A model generated the notes under the pieces. The model was given only the letters and a program-made list of their open reading frames with translations, was not told where the DNA came from and searched no databases. A stretch of DNA of 22,584 bases from Eikenella sp963515595 (GTDB lineage Bacteria > Pseudomonadota > Gammaproteobacteria > Burkholderiales > Neisseriaceae), in assembly GCA_963515595.1 (NCBI GenBank), contig CAUPYH010000024.1, positions 1 to 22,584 of the forward strand, written 5' to 3'. Positions 7,004-13,055 of the stretch are shown here, in pieces. Positions within the stretch are counted from its first letter, which is position 1. Each line of letters begins with the position of its first letter. A program made the position numbers and the translations under genes.

Positions 7004-7445
7004 ATGAAAATGATACAAACACCTTTGGGCGAATGGGAAAGGGTGCGCGAAGAAACCACGGGCAGCGTTTTCTTAGTGGGGAAGTTTTTGCAGATGCCGG
7101 TATCAGTGGAGCTTGAATCGGCTGATATTGAGCAGGTGGATTTTGATTTTATTCAAGATAAGGTTTCTAAGTTTGCCCAAATAAAGCGGCAGACCGAATT
7201 GTTTTTTTGAGCACATTGCCCGAAACAGCCCCGATTTGTTGGACCTGGCGGCGGGGGTACGATTGGCTGATTGTCGGGATTGCATTGCTTGCCCTGAATT
7301 TGCATTTGGCAGCGGGGCGGGGAGTTGGAGCATTGTTTATCGGGAAAGCGTGTTTCCGATTGCGGAGCCGTATGGAATTTTGGTGAATTATTTCGGGGAT
7401 GACGTGATGGGGTTTGAAGATATATCGGATGCGGAGGAATGCTAG
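7004..7445 (+). pseudogene. Unrecognised gene split by a +1 frameshift at a T7 run
   Basis: Two reading frames fit end to end. The first (7004-7210, 68 residues) starts at an ATG with a strong ribosome binding site (GGGGGAGGA) and stops at TGA 7208-7210, just after seven T at 7202-7208. The second frame is open from 7209 to TAG at 7443-7445. Removing one T gives a continuous 146-residue protein, joining QTELFF to EHIARNSPD. The second part has no ribosome binding site of its own, which argues for one gene. The product is acidic, without signal peptide or membrane segment, with a C-X2-C pair (DCRDCIAC) in the middle. I do not recognise a family. It may be a pseudogene, a phase-variable gene, a programmed frameshift (TTT TGA resembles known +1 shift sites) or a sequencing error. 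Confidence 0.6.
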
Positions 7446-7457
7446 TGAACGGTTTTG

Positions 7458-7469
7458 AGGCTACCTGAA
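7458..7469 (+). repeat. Single DNA uptake sequence
   Basis: Exact AGGCTACCTGAA, 12 bases after the stop of the frameshifted gene, with no inverted partner nearby. Confidence 0.9.
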
Positions 7470-7520
7470 AATTGCCAGCCTAGATAAAACAGCACGGTAT
7501 TAAATCGGGCATAACCGCTA

Positions 7521-7526
7521 TATAAT
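7521..7526 (+). promoter_or_regulatory. -10 box of the predicted yqgE-ruvX promoter
   Basis: Perfect TATAAT 31 bases before the yqgE start codon. The expected -35 position holds only a poor match (TATTAA at 7498-7503), so the promoter may need an activator or may be weak. Confidence 0.45.
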
Positions 7527-7557
7527 CAAACCATTTCCACACACGCCGAAACCGATT

Positions 7558-8106
7558 ATGGATTTAACCAACCATTTCCTTATCGCCATGCCCGATATGC
7601 AGGATAATTTCTTTGCCGAAAGCGTGGTGTATGTTTGCTCCTATTCCGCCGAAGGCTGCATGGGCGTGATCATCAACAAGCCCTCGCCGCTGCCGCTGCG
7701 GCAGATTCTGTCTGCCCAGCAGCACGCCGAGCCGCAGCATTTGTTTGACGACTATATCTTCCTGGGCGGCCCGGTGCAGGTGGATCGCGGGTTTGTGCTG
7801 CACAGCCCGGCGGGCAACTGGATGAGCAGTATCGTGATCGGCGACAACCTCGCGCTCACCTCTTCCGGCGATATCCTTCCCCACCTGCACGACGAACAAA
7901 GCGTGAAGCAGGCTATGCTGTTTATGGGCTACACTGGTTGGAGCCCCGGCCAGCTCGAGCGCGAGCTGGCGGAAAACAGCTGGCTCACCGTGCCTGCCAG
8001 CGAGCACATCATATTCGGCATGCCGCACGAGCAGCGCTACCACGCCGCCATGTCGCTGCTCAACATCGCCCCCGAGCAACTCATTCGAACCGGCGGCCAT
8101 GCGTAA
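7558..8106 (+). CDS. yqgE: YqgE/AlgH family protein (UPF0301)
   Basis: A 182-residue cytoplasmic protein of the usual family length. Diagnostic stretches are NHFLIAMPDMQDNFFAESVV at the N terminus, GCMGVIINKPSPLPLRQIL, FLGGPVQVDRGFVLHS and MLFMGYTGWSPGQLERELAENSWL. The biochemical role of the family is not established; AlgH was named as an alginate regulator in Pseudomonas. The stop overlaps the ruvX start by eight bases, so translation is probably coupled. The yqgE-ruvX order is widely conserved in proteobacteria. No clear ribosome binding site precedes the ATG, but the N-terminal motif fixes this start. Confidence 0.95.
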   Translation: MDLTNHFLIAMPDMQDNFFAESVVYVCSYSAEGCMGVIINKPSPLPLRQILSAQQHAEPQHLFDDYIFLGGPVQVDRGFVLHSPAGNWMSSIVIGDNLALTSSGDILPHLHDEQSVKQAMLFMGYTGWSPGQLERELAENSWLTVPASEHIIFGMPHEQRYHAAMSLLNIAPEQLIRTGGHA

Positions 8107-8545
8107 TATCCCACACGGCACTACGCTGGCCTTCGATTTTGGCGAAACCCGCATCGGCGTGGCGCAGGGCGACGCCGAAGTGGGCATCGCCCACCCGCTG
8201 GCCACCATCAGCGGCGAGGGCAACGACAAAAAATTCGCCGCCATCGCCGCCCTGGTGGCCGAATGGCGGCCGGTGCAATTCGTGGTGGGGCTGCCGTTTT
8301 CCACCGACGGCAGCGAACACGAAATGACCCGCTTGGCCCGTAAATTCGGTCACCGCCTCAACGGCCGCTTCGGCCTGCCCGTGTATTGGGCAGACGAGCG
8401 GCTCACCTCGCTTTACGCCGCTGAACTCCTCAACCAAACCGGCCTGCGCGGCCGTAAACAAAAGCCCGTGCTCGACCAGGTGGCCGCACAGGCGATTTTG
8501 CAGGGCTTCTTTGAAGGGGGCTGGGTGGAAGAATTTCACGGCTGA
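8099..8545 (+). CDS. ruvX: Putative Holliday junction resolvase / pre-16S rRNA nuclease YqgF
   Basis: A 148-residue protein with an RNase H-like fold. LAFDFGETRIGVAQGD carries the first catalytic aspartate, VVGLPFSTDGSEH is the second strand region, WADERLTSLYAAELL carries the glutamate, and KPVLDQVAAQAILQGFF carries the last aspartate. The family was proposed as a Holliday junction resolvase; in E. coli YqgF is linked to maturation of the 5' end of 16S rRNA. It overlaps yqgE by eight bases. A DUS hairpin terminator begins 12 bases after its stop, so the pair forms a closed two-gene operon. Confidence 0.95.
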   Translation: MRNIPHGTTLAFDFGETRIGVAQGDAEVGIAHPLATISGEGNDKKFAAIAALVAEWRPVQFVVGLPFSTDGSEHEMTRLARKFGHRLNGRFGLPVYWADERLTSLYAAELLNQTGLRGRKQKPVLDQVAAQAILQGFFEGGWVEEFHG

Positions 8546-8556
8546 TCGTATGAAGA

Positions 8557-8600
8557 AAGGCTATCTGAAAATGGGAATAAGGTTTCAGGTAGCCTTTTTG
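8557..8600 (+). terminator. Terminator of yqgE-ruvX, DUS pair with one variant arm
   Basis: The left arm at 8558-8569 is AGGCTATCTGAA, one base off the DUS, and the right arm at 8584-8595 is exact, followed by TTTTT. The changed base still pairs in RNA from this strand as U-G, but would be an A-C mismatch in RNA from the other strand. Confidence 0.85.
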
Positions 8601-8686
8601 GCAACGGGCAGGCAAATTTTTGCAGCAATGCGCTGCCTACAGCCATCTGGTTGGATCTATCCCCACTCCAATAAAAGGACGAAAAC

Positions 8687-9250
8687 ATGAAACTAAAATT
8701 ATGGCCGGCCATATTGATGTTTTTGCCCGCGGTGGCTCTGGCCAAGCCTGCCCCGCGCGGCGAAGAAATCGTTTATTTCAGCGCACCGCCCGCAGATTTT
8801 GAAACCGGCTATCAGGCTTCGCAGGGCGGGCAAACCATCGTGGAATTGGTGCCAAAAGGGCAAACGGTGCAGAATTGGGAGCGGATGGTTACCCTACAAA
8901 CCTTCGCCGGCAACACCCGCTCGGTAATCGATTTCCGCCGCGCGGTGTCGGACGGCTGGCGGAGCGCCTGCCCGGGCGGCAACACAATCAATCTGAGCGA
9001 AGGGCAGGAAAACGGCTATCCCTTCGCTTTGTTGCAAATGAGCTGCGAGCACAACCCGCAAAGCGGCAGGCCGGAATATACTTGGATAAAAGCGATGCGG
9101 GGCGAACGCGCGCTTTATGTGGCGCAATATGCTTTCCGCCACTTGCCGAGTCGGGAGGAGCTGACCGATGCGGCACGCCGTCTGCGCGGCATGTCGCTGT
9201 GCGATACGCGGCCGGGCAGGGCGCGCCAGCATCCTTGCGGCCGTCGTTAG
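8687..9250 (+). CDS. Secreted protein of unknown function with four cysteines
   Basis: A 187-residue protein with a clear signal peptide (MKLKLWPAILMFLPAVALA, likely cut after residue 19). The mature part has four cysteines (Cys95, 120, 172 and 184), enough for two disulfides in the periplasm. The first half holds strands such as IVELVPKGQTVQNWERMVTL and a helix; the C terminus is arginine-rich (GRARQHPCGRR). I do not recognise a family with confidence. The ribosome binding site AAAAGGA lies eight bases before the ATG. It is probably a single-gene unit: terminators bound it at 8557 and 9260. Confidence 0.85.
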   Translation: MKLKLWPAILMFLPAVALAKPAPRGEEIVYFSAPPADFETGYQASQGGQTIVELVPKGQTVQNWERMVTLQTFAGNTRSVIDFRRAVSDGWRSACPGGNTINLSEGQENGYPFALLQMSCEHNPQSGRPEYTWIKAMRGERALYVAQYAFRHLPSREELTDAARRLRGMSLCDTRPGRARQHPCGRR

Positions 9251-9259
9251 GCGTATGCA

Positions 9260-9304
9260 AAAGGCTACCTGAAAGCTCACTATATCCGCTTTCAGGTAGC
9301 CTTT
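9260..9304. terminator. DUS-pair terminator, 17-bp perfect stem
   Basis: Arms at 9260-9276 and 9288-9304 pair without a mismatch around an 11-base loop; each contains an exact DUS. The T run after the stem is short (TTT). Confidence 0.8.
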
Positions 9305-9396
9305 AAGCTGAATGCTGCCGCATTCTTGGCAGGCAGGGAATTGTCTGGTGTGGCAAAGTTGAACTACGGTGATGGGGTAAGAGTTGGCTGAAGTTT

Positions 9397-9431
9397 TTCA
9401 GGTAGCCTGTGGGGGGAAGGGGCTACCTGAA
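9397..9431. repeat. Pair of DNA uptake sequences, tail-to-tail
   Basis: Exact TTCAGGTAGCCT at 9397-9408 and GGGCTACCTGAA (first base changed) at 9420-9431. The order gives no U run on either strand. Confidence 0.85.
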
Positions 9432-9617
9432 AACTTATGTGCTGCTTCTCGACAGTTCTGAAGCCCAACAGCAATCTGCCGCGATTACTCCGTTTCGTTA
9501 GCATGCTTCCCGTTTGGATTTGCAGGTGTGCGGAAGCGCAACGGCTGGGTGTGGAAACATTGTTGCCGTTGGAATCATTCAACCATTTGACGTGTCGGCG
9601 GCCTTTGCTGCGGCGGC
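9432..9617. other. Non-coding stretch without recognisable content
   Basis: Part of the 655-base interval between the secreted protein gene and cytX. Short open frames on both strands lack ribosome binding sites and resemble nothing I know. I see no repeat or structure here. Confidence 0.5.
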
Positions 9618-9645
9618 TTGAAAAAACAGGGCGGGGGGGTATAAT
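9618..9645 (+). promoter_or_regulatory. Promoter of the TPP riboswitch-cytX transcript, with a G7 spacer
   Basis: TTGAAA at 9618-9623 and a perfect TATAAT at 9640-9645, with a 16-base spacer that ends in seven G (9633-9639). Transcription would start near 9652, directly at the riboswitch. Length changes in such a tract would move the boxes relative to each other. Confidence 0.85.
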
Positions 9646-9654
9646 CGCGTCCAA

Positions 9655-9733
9655 TTAGTCGGGGTGCTGCCTTGGGCGGCTGAGAGGATACCCGTTGTAC
9701 CTGATCCGGTTAGCACCGGCGTAGGGAACTATC
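9655..9733 (+). ncRNA. TPP riboswitch (THI element)
   Basis: All conserved blocks of the thiamine pyrophosphate aptamer are present in order: TCGGGGTGC (9659-9667), GGCTGAGAGGATACCC (9678-9693), ACCTGATCCGGTTAGCACC with its closing P5 stem (CCGG-CCGG), and GGCGTAGGGAACT. P1 is closed by TAGT near 9656 and ACTA near 9729. It senses thiamine pyrophosphate and controls cytX, 170 bases downstream, through the terminator at 9815-9844. Confidence 0.96.
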
Positions 9734-9814
9734 AGGCAGAGGATGCGGGCGGCGTGTGCCGTTCGGGTTGCTTTGCCCCATCGGGAACGGATGGTTTCTT
9801 CTCTGCTTGACGCT

Positions 9815-9844
9815 GCGCCCCGGCTTGGTATGCCGGGCTTTTTT
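9815..9844 (+). terminator. Riboswitch-controlled intrinsic terminator
   Basis: CCCCGGC and GCCGGGC form a 7-bp GC-rich stem around a 7-base loop, followed by six T (9839-9844). The left arm can instead pair with the riboswitch 5' strand: 9657-9667 with 9815-9825, 11 pairs including two G-U. This gives an antiterminator. With TPP bound, the 5' strand is held in the aptamer and the terminator forms. Confidence 0.85.
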
Positions 9845-9905
9845 GTGTGCGTTTGATACGCGGCTCGGCGGAGTGGCTTTTCAAATATAGAGAGGAAACA
9901 GTTTG

Positions 9906-11117
9906 ATGGAACAGCAGGCAGATAAACTTTCGGTTACCGCTTCGGCGGTGATTTGGTTTGGGGCGGCGGTGTCGGTGGCGGAAATCCTCACCGGCATGCT
10001 GTTTGCGCCGTTGGGTTGGCGCATGGGCCTTTTGGCGGTGGCTATCGGCCATGTGATCGGCGGGGTACTGTTTTACCTAGCCGGGCTGATCGGGGCGCAA
10101 ACGGGGCGCAGTGCGATGGAAACGGTACAGCTTTCCTTCGGCCGTCGCGGCTCAGTGCTGTTTTCGGCGGCCAACGTGGTGCAGCTGGTGGGCTGGACGG
10201 CGATTATGATTTTCACCGGGGCGCAGGCTGCGGCGGCGCTCACGGCGGGCTGGAGCGGCGCACAGATAGGGTGGAGCGTGATTATCGGTGCGCTGATTTT
10301 GCTGTGGCTGCGTATTGGAATGCGGAATTTCAGCAAAATCAATTTTGTGTCGATGGGCACGCTGTTTGCGTTAACGCTGTGGTTGAGTGTTCAGGTAGCC
10401 TCCGGCGAGCCGGCGGCAGCCGGGCAGGCAGATGCGGAGGCGATGAGTTTCGGGCTGGCAGTGGAGCTGGCGGCGGTGATGCCGCTGTCGTGGTTGCCGC
10501 TGGTGTCGGACTACACCCGCCGCGCAGCCAAGGCATGGGCGGCCACGCTTTCGGCTACGCTGGCTTATTTCTGCACCAGCTCGTGGATGTATGCCATCGG
10601 GCTGGCGGCGGCGCTGTTTGCCGGCCAGAGCGAAATCGCGCCGATGCTGCAATATGCCGGGCTGGGTGCGGCCGGGATTTTGGTGGTGGTGTTGTCCACG
10701 GTGAGTACGACGTTTTTGGATGCGTATTCGGCCGGGGTGAGCTTTCACAGCATCAGCAGCCGTTTGGGTGAAGTGGCGGTGGCATCGGCGGTTACACTGC
10801 TGGGCACGCTGCTGGCGCTGGTGTTTGATGTGAGCCGCTTTGAAGGGTTTCTGTATTTTATCGGCTCGGTGTTTGCGCCGATGATTGCGGTACAGATTGC
10901 AGATTATTTTGTGCTGAAACGCAAGCCGGCTTCGGGGGAAGTGGATTGGGTGAGCCTGGCATTATGGTTGGCGGGTTTTGTGTTCTACCGCCTGATGCTG
11001 CAATGGCAGCCGCCGCTGGGCACCACGCTGCCGGTGATTGCGGCCACGTTTGCGCTGACGCTGCTGGTGCGTAAGTTGCTGCCGACATCGGACGGGGCGG
11101 CAGTGCATGAAAGTTGA
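9906..11117 (+). CDS. cytX: Predicted hydroxymethylpyrimidine transporter CytX
   Basis: A 403-residue integral membrane protein with about 12 hydrophobic segments, of the NCS1 nucleobase:cation symporter family. The first segment contains SAVIWFGAAVSVAEILTGML, and WTAIMIFTGAQAA and MPLSWLPLVSDYTRRA fit the family. CytX proteins under TPP riboswitch control have been predicted to import the thiamine precursor hydroxymethylpyrimidine (HMP); the riboswitch directly upstream supports that here. The ATG at 9906 is chosen; a TTG one codon earlier is also possible, with GAGGAAA upstream serving both. A DUS copy lies inside at 10390-10401. No thiamine biosynthesis gene is next to it. Substrate remains inferred. 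Confidence 0.92.
   Translation: MEQQADKLSVTASAVIWFGAAVSVAEILTGMLFAPLGWRMGLLAVAIGHVIGGVLFYLAGLIGAQTGRSAMETVQLSFGRRGSVLFSAANVVQLVGWTAIMIFTGAQAAAALTAGWSGAQIGWSVIIGALILLWLRIGMRNFSKINFVSMGTLFALTLWLSVQVASGEPAAAGQADAEAMSFGLAVELAAVMPLSWLPLVSDYTRRAAKAWAATLSATLAYFCTSSWMYAIGLAAALFAGQSEIAPMLQYAGLGAAGILVVVLSTVSTTFLDAYSAGVSFHSISSRLGEVAVASAVTLLGTLLALVFDVSRFEGFLYFIGSVFAPMIAVQIADYFVLKRKPASGEVDWVSLALWLAGFVFYRLMLQWQPPLGTTLPVIAATFALTLLVRKLLPTSDGAAVHES
10390..10401 (-). repeat. DNA uptake sequence inside cytX
   Basis: Exact TTCAGGTAGCCT, encoding VQVAS in a loop of the transporter (SVQVASGEPAAAG). Confidence 0.9.
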
Positions 11118-11132
11118 GTAGCACCAAGAGCA

Positions 11133-11164
11133 AAAGGCTACCTGAAAAATTTCAGGTAGCCTTT
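11133..11164. terminator. DUS-pair terminator between convergent cytX and permease genes
   Basis: DUS at 11135-11146 and its inverse at 11151-11162 form an almost uninterrupted 15-bp palindrome with a very small loop, followed by TTT. It follows cytX by 16 bases and can also serve the convergent permease gene. Confidence 0.8.
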
Positions 11165-11205
11165 CGTGTTGTTGTAGATGGAGGAAAGTCTGTTCCCCAC
11201 CATTT

Positions 11206-11237
11206 TTCAGGTAGCCGCTATCCGAAGGCTACCTGAA
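11206..11237. repeat. Second DUS pair in the same convergent interval, tail-to-tail
   Basis: TTCAGGTAGCCG (last base changed) at 11206-11217 and exact AGGCTACCTGAA at 11226-11237, ending 14 bases from the permease stop codon. Four uptake sequences thus lie within about 105 bases. Confidence 0.85.
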
Positions 11238-11251
11238 ATTTTTGGCGGGTA

Positions 11252-12469
11252 TCAGCCATTAAATACGGGCAGGATATTGGCACGGCTGAGGATTTGGGCG
11301 GCTACGTTGGCCAGCCCGAAGAAGAACACCCAAGCCATCAGCCATTTCCCGCCGTACACGCGGTAGCCTTTGCCTTCGCCGAATTTTTTGCGGCAGGCAT
11401 AGAGCAGCAGGGCGGGCACGAATGCTGTCCACACGGTGGCGGCAAAGCCGACGTAGCTGATGGCGAGCACGAAGCCGGTGGGGAACAGCAGGCAGGCAAC
11501 GAGTGGAGGCAGGAAGGTGAGGGCGGCGGCTTTGCTGCGGCCGGCGCGGCTGGTGCCGAAGCCGAACAGGTCGGTGAGGTAGTCGAGCAGGCCGAGGGTT
11601 ACGCCGAGGAAGGAGGAGGCGATGGCCATGTAGGAAAACAGGGAGAGTACGCGCACCAGCCCGCTGCCGGCCACTTGGGCGAGGGCGGCGAGCAGGGCGG
11701 CCACGTTGTCTTGCGCGGCAATCACGGGGCCGAACTGGCTGCGCGGCAGGTTGCCTTGCACGGCGAACTGCCAGAGGGCGTAGATCACCAGCGCCACTAA
11801 AGTGCCGAACCAGAGCGAGCGTGCCACTTTTTTGGCGTCGCCCCGGAAGTAGTCGAACAGGCCGGATACGTTGCCGTGGAAGCCGAAGGAGGCGAGGCAG
11901 ACGGGCAGGGCGGTACCGAGATAGATCCAGTAGCTGCCGTTTCCGCTGCCGGCGGTATCGAATAATACGGCGGGCTGGGCGGAAAGGAGCAGGCCGCCGT
12001 TGGCCCAGAGGAAGGTCATGATCATGCCGCCGATGAGGATGGTGGTGCCGCGGTCTACCCAGAAGGTGGACCACCATACGCAACCGGCGAAGATGAGGGC
12101 AAACACAATCTGCCCCACCCATAGCGGCGCTTGGAGGGTTTGGGCAGTGAGGTTGCCGCCGGTGAAGATGTAGGCATAGGTAAGCAGGTAGAGCACGAAG
12201 GCCACGGAGAGGCCGGTGATGATGCTCCAGCCGCGGCCAAGCAGATCTTTAACGATGGTGTCGAAGTTGGCGCCGGGCGGGTAGTGGGTGGTGGCTTCGA
12301 GAATCATCAGGCCGCTGGAGAGCATGGAAAACCAAGTGTAGAGCAGCACGATGAGCGAGCCGACAAACCAGATGCCGGCAGTGGCGGTGGGGTTGGCGAG
12401 CATACCGGCACCGATTACAGTGCCGGCGATAATCATGGCGCCGCCGAGTACGGAGGGTTTTTGATTCAT
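11252..12469 (-). CDS. Aromatic amino acid permease (Mtr/TyrP/TnaB family)
   Basis: A 405-residue inner-membrane protein with about 11 hydrophobic segments, matching the HAAAP family of proton-driven tryptophan and tyrosine transporters. The N terminus reads VLGGAMIIAGTVIGAGMLAN, the typical first helix with a broken GxGM centre, followed by GIWFVGSLIVLLYTWFSMLS. ASFGFHGNVSGLFDYFRGD in the middle and SSFLGVTLGLLDYLTDLFGF later are also family stretches. Whether it prefers tryptophan or tyrosine cannot be told. No Shine-Dalgarno sequence is seen before the ATG; instead a short upstream ORF ends on this start codon (TGA overlapping ATG). The leader from the predicted promoter is about 170 bases. 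The gene converges with cytX. Confidence 0.9.
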   Translation of the reverse strand: MNQKPSVLGGAMIIAGTVIGAGMLANPTATAGIWFVGSLIVLLYTWFSMLSSGLMILEATTHYPPGANFDTIVKDLLGRGWSIITGLSVAFVLYLLTYAYIFTGGNLTAQTLQAPLWVGQIVFALIFAGCVWWSTFWVDRGTTILIGGMIMTFLWANGGLLLSAQPAVLFDTAGSGNGSYWIYLGTALPVCLASFGFHGNVSGLFDYFRGDAKKVARSLWFGTLVALVIYALWQFAVQGNLPRSQFGPVIAAQDNVAALLAALAQVAGSGLVRVLSLFSYMAIASSFLGVTLGLLDYLTDLFGFGTSRAGRSKAAALTFLPPLVACLLFPTGFVLAISYVGFAATVWTAFVPALLLYACRKKFGEGKGYRVYGGKWLMAWVFFFGLANVAAQILSRANILPVFNG

Positions 12470-12516
12470 GGTGATGTGGGTATGGAGTGGGTTTCGGTAT
12501 GGTTAAAGCACTGCAT
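12466..12516 (-). CDS. Possible leader ORF 2 overlapping the permease start
   Basis: Sixteen codons, MQCFNHTETHSIPTSP. Its TGA overlaps the permease ATG (ATGA), the classic layout for translational coupling. GGAAGC precedes its ATG and lies on the stop codon of leader ORF 1. It could be chance. Confidence 0.3.
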   Translation of the reverse strand: MQCFNHTETHSIPTSP

Positions 12517-12522
12517 TGCTTC

Positions 12523-12579
12523 CTACTGCGTTGGCTTGCCTTGCTGTCTGTGGCTCACCGCCCTGTAGGAACAAATCAT
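12523..12579 (-). CDS. Possible leader ORF 1 upstream of the permease
   Basis: Eighteen codons, MICSYRAVSHRQQGKPTQ, with GGCGGAAG before the ATG. It stops six bases before leader ORF 2. It has one tyrosine and no tryptophan or phenylalanine, so it is not a standard attenuator peptide. Confidence 0.25.
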   Translation of the reverse strand: MICSYRAVSHRQQGKPTQ

Positions 12580-12646
12580 TGCTTCCGCCACACCCTGGGG
12601 CAGGAAAATGAAACGGCCGCCCAAATCTGCAGCGACCGGAGGCGGA

Positions 12647-12676
12647 ATTATACAGGGCAGGAGCTTGGCTTGACTA
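12647..12676 (-). promoter_or_regulatory. Predicted promoter of the permease gene
   Basis: On the minus strand, TAGTCA (12676-12671) and a perfect TATAAT (12652-12647) with an 18-base spacer. Transcription would start near 12640. No other strong -10 box is seen closer to the gene. Confidence 0.55.
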
Positions 12677-12822
12677 TATGGTTTGCGATTTTTGCGCGCC
12701 TGGTTTTTGGCATATTCTCACGTTATTGCTTATTTAATGGCGTTTAGTTTTTAATATGCAGTTTTGTTGTCATGTTGTTGCTTGGATGGTGTCTGGCAGG
12801 CAGATCATACTGCTTGAGCTGT

Positions 12823-12909
12823 AGGCTACCTGAAAATAAATTGTTAGCTTCGCGGAAACGGGCAAAGCTGGTTGGAACTTGGTTGAAGCCTTATGTTTTC
12901 AGGTAGCCT
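12823..12909. repeat. Widely spaced pair of inverted DNA uptake sequences
   Basis: AGGCTACCTGAA at 12823-12834 and TTCAGGTAGCCT at 12898-12909, 63 bases apart, in the 586-base interval upstream of the permease and downstream of ponA. The loop is long for a terminator. The rest of this interval, 12677-12988, holds no gene I can support. Confidence 0.85.
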
Positions 12910-12988
12910 GTGGTGCGCAACAAGTAACTTGCTGCCTACGCGGCAACTGTGATTGGCTTGGTGATGCCGCATATATTTCGACTAGAGA

Positions 12989-13034
12989 AAAAGGCTACCT
13001 GAAAATGCCGGATAGGGTTTTCAGGTAGCCTTTT
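12989..13034 (-). terminator. DUS-pair terminator of ponA
   Basis: A 17-bp perfect stem (12989-13005 with 13018-13034, 12-base loop) containing two exact DUS, 22 bases after the ponA stop on the minus strand, followed there by a further T. Confidence 0.85.
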
Positions 13035-13055
13035 CAATCAGGCAGAGCGATTGGT

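Noticed and set aside
7236..7445. Separate small gene starting at TTG 7236
   Set aside because: No ribosome binding site, rare start codon, and the frame is already open from 7209; it is better read as the second half of the split gene.
8619..8645. Possible short repeat family sharing GCTGCCTAC with 12924-12932
   Set aside because: Only about nine bases are shared and the flanks differ; not enough for a repeat call.
9437..9658. 73-codon frame upstream of the riboswitch, and a 96-codon frame opposite it
   Set aside because: No start signals, no recognisable domain, and the first runs through the promoter and into the aptamer.
11259..12122. 287-codon frame inside the permease gene, same strand
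   Set aside because: Arginine/proline-rich composition of a shifted GC-rich frame; the permease frame has clear family motifs.
125..13031. Recurrent 12-mer as a CRISPR repeat
   Set aside because: Copies are irregularly spaced, occur in both orientations and inside genes; they fit the DNA uptake sequence.
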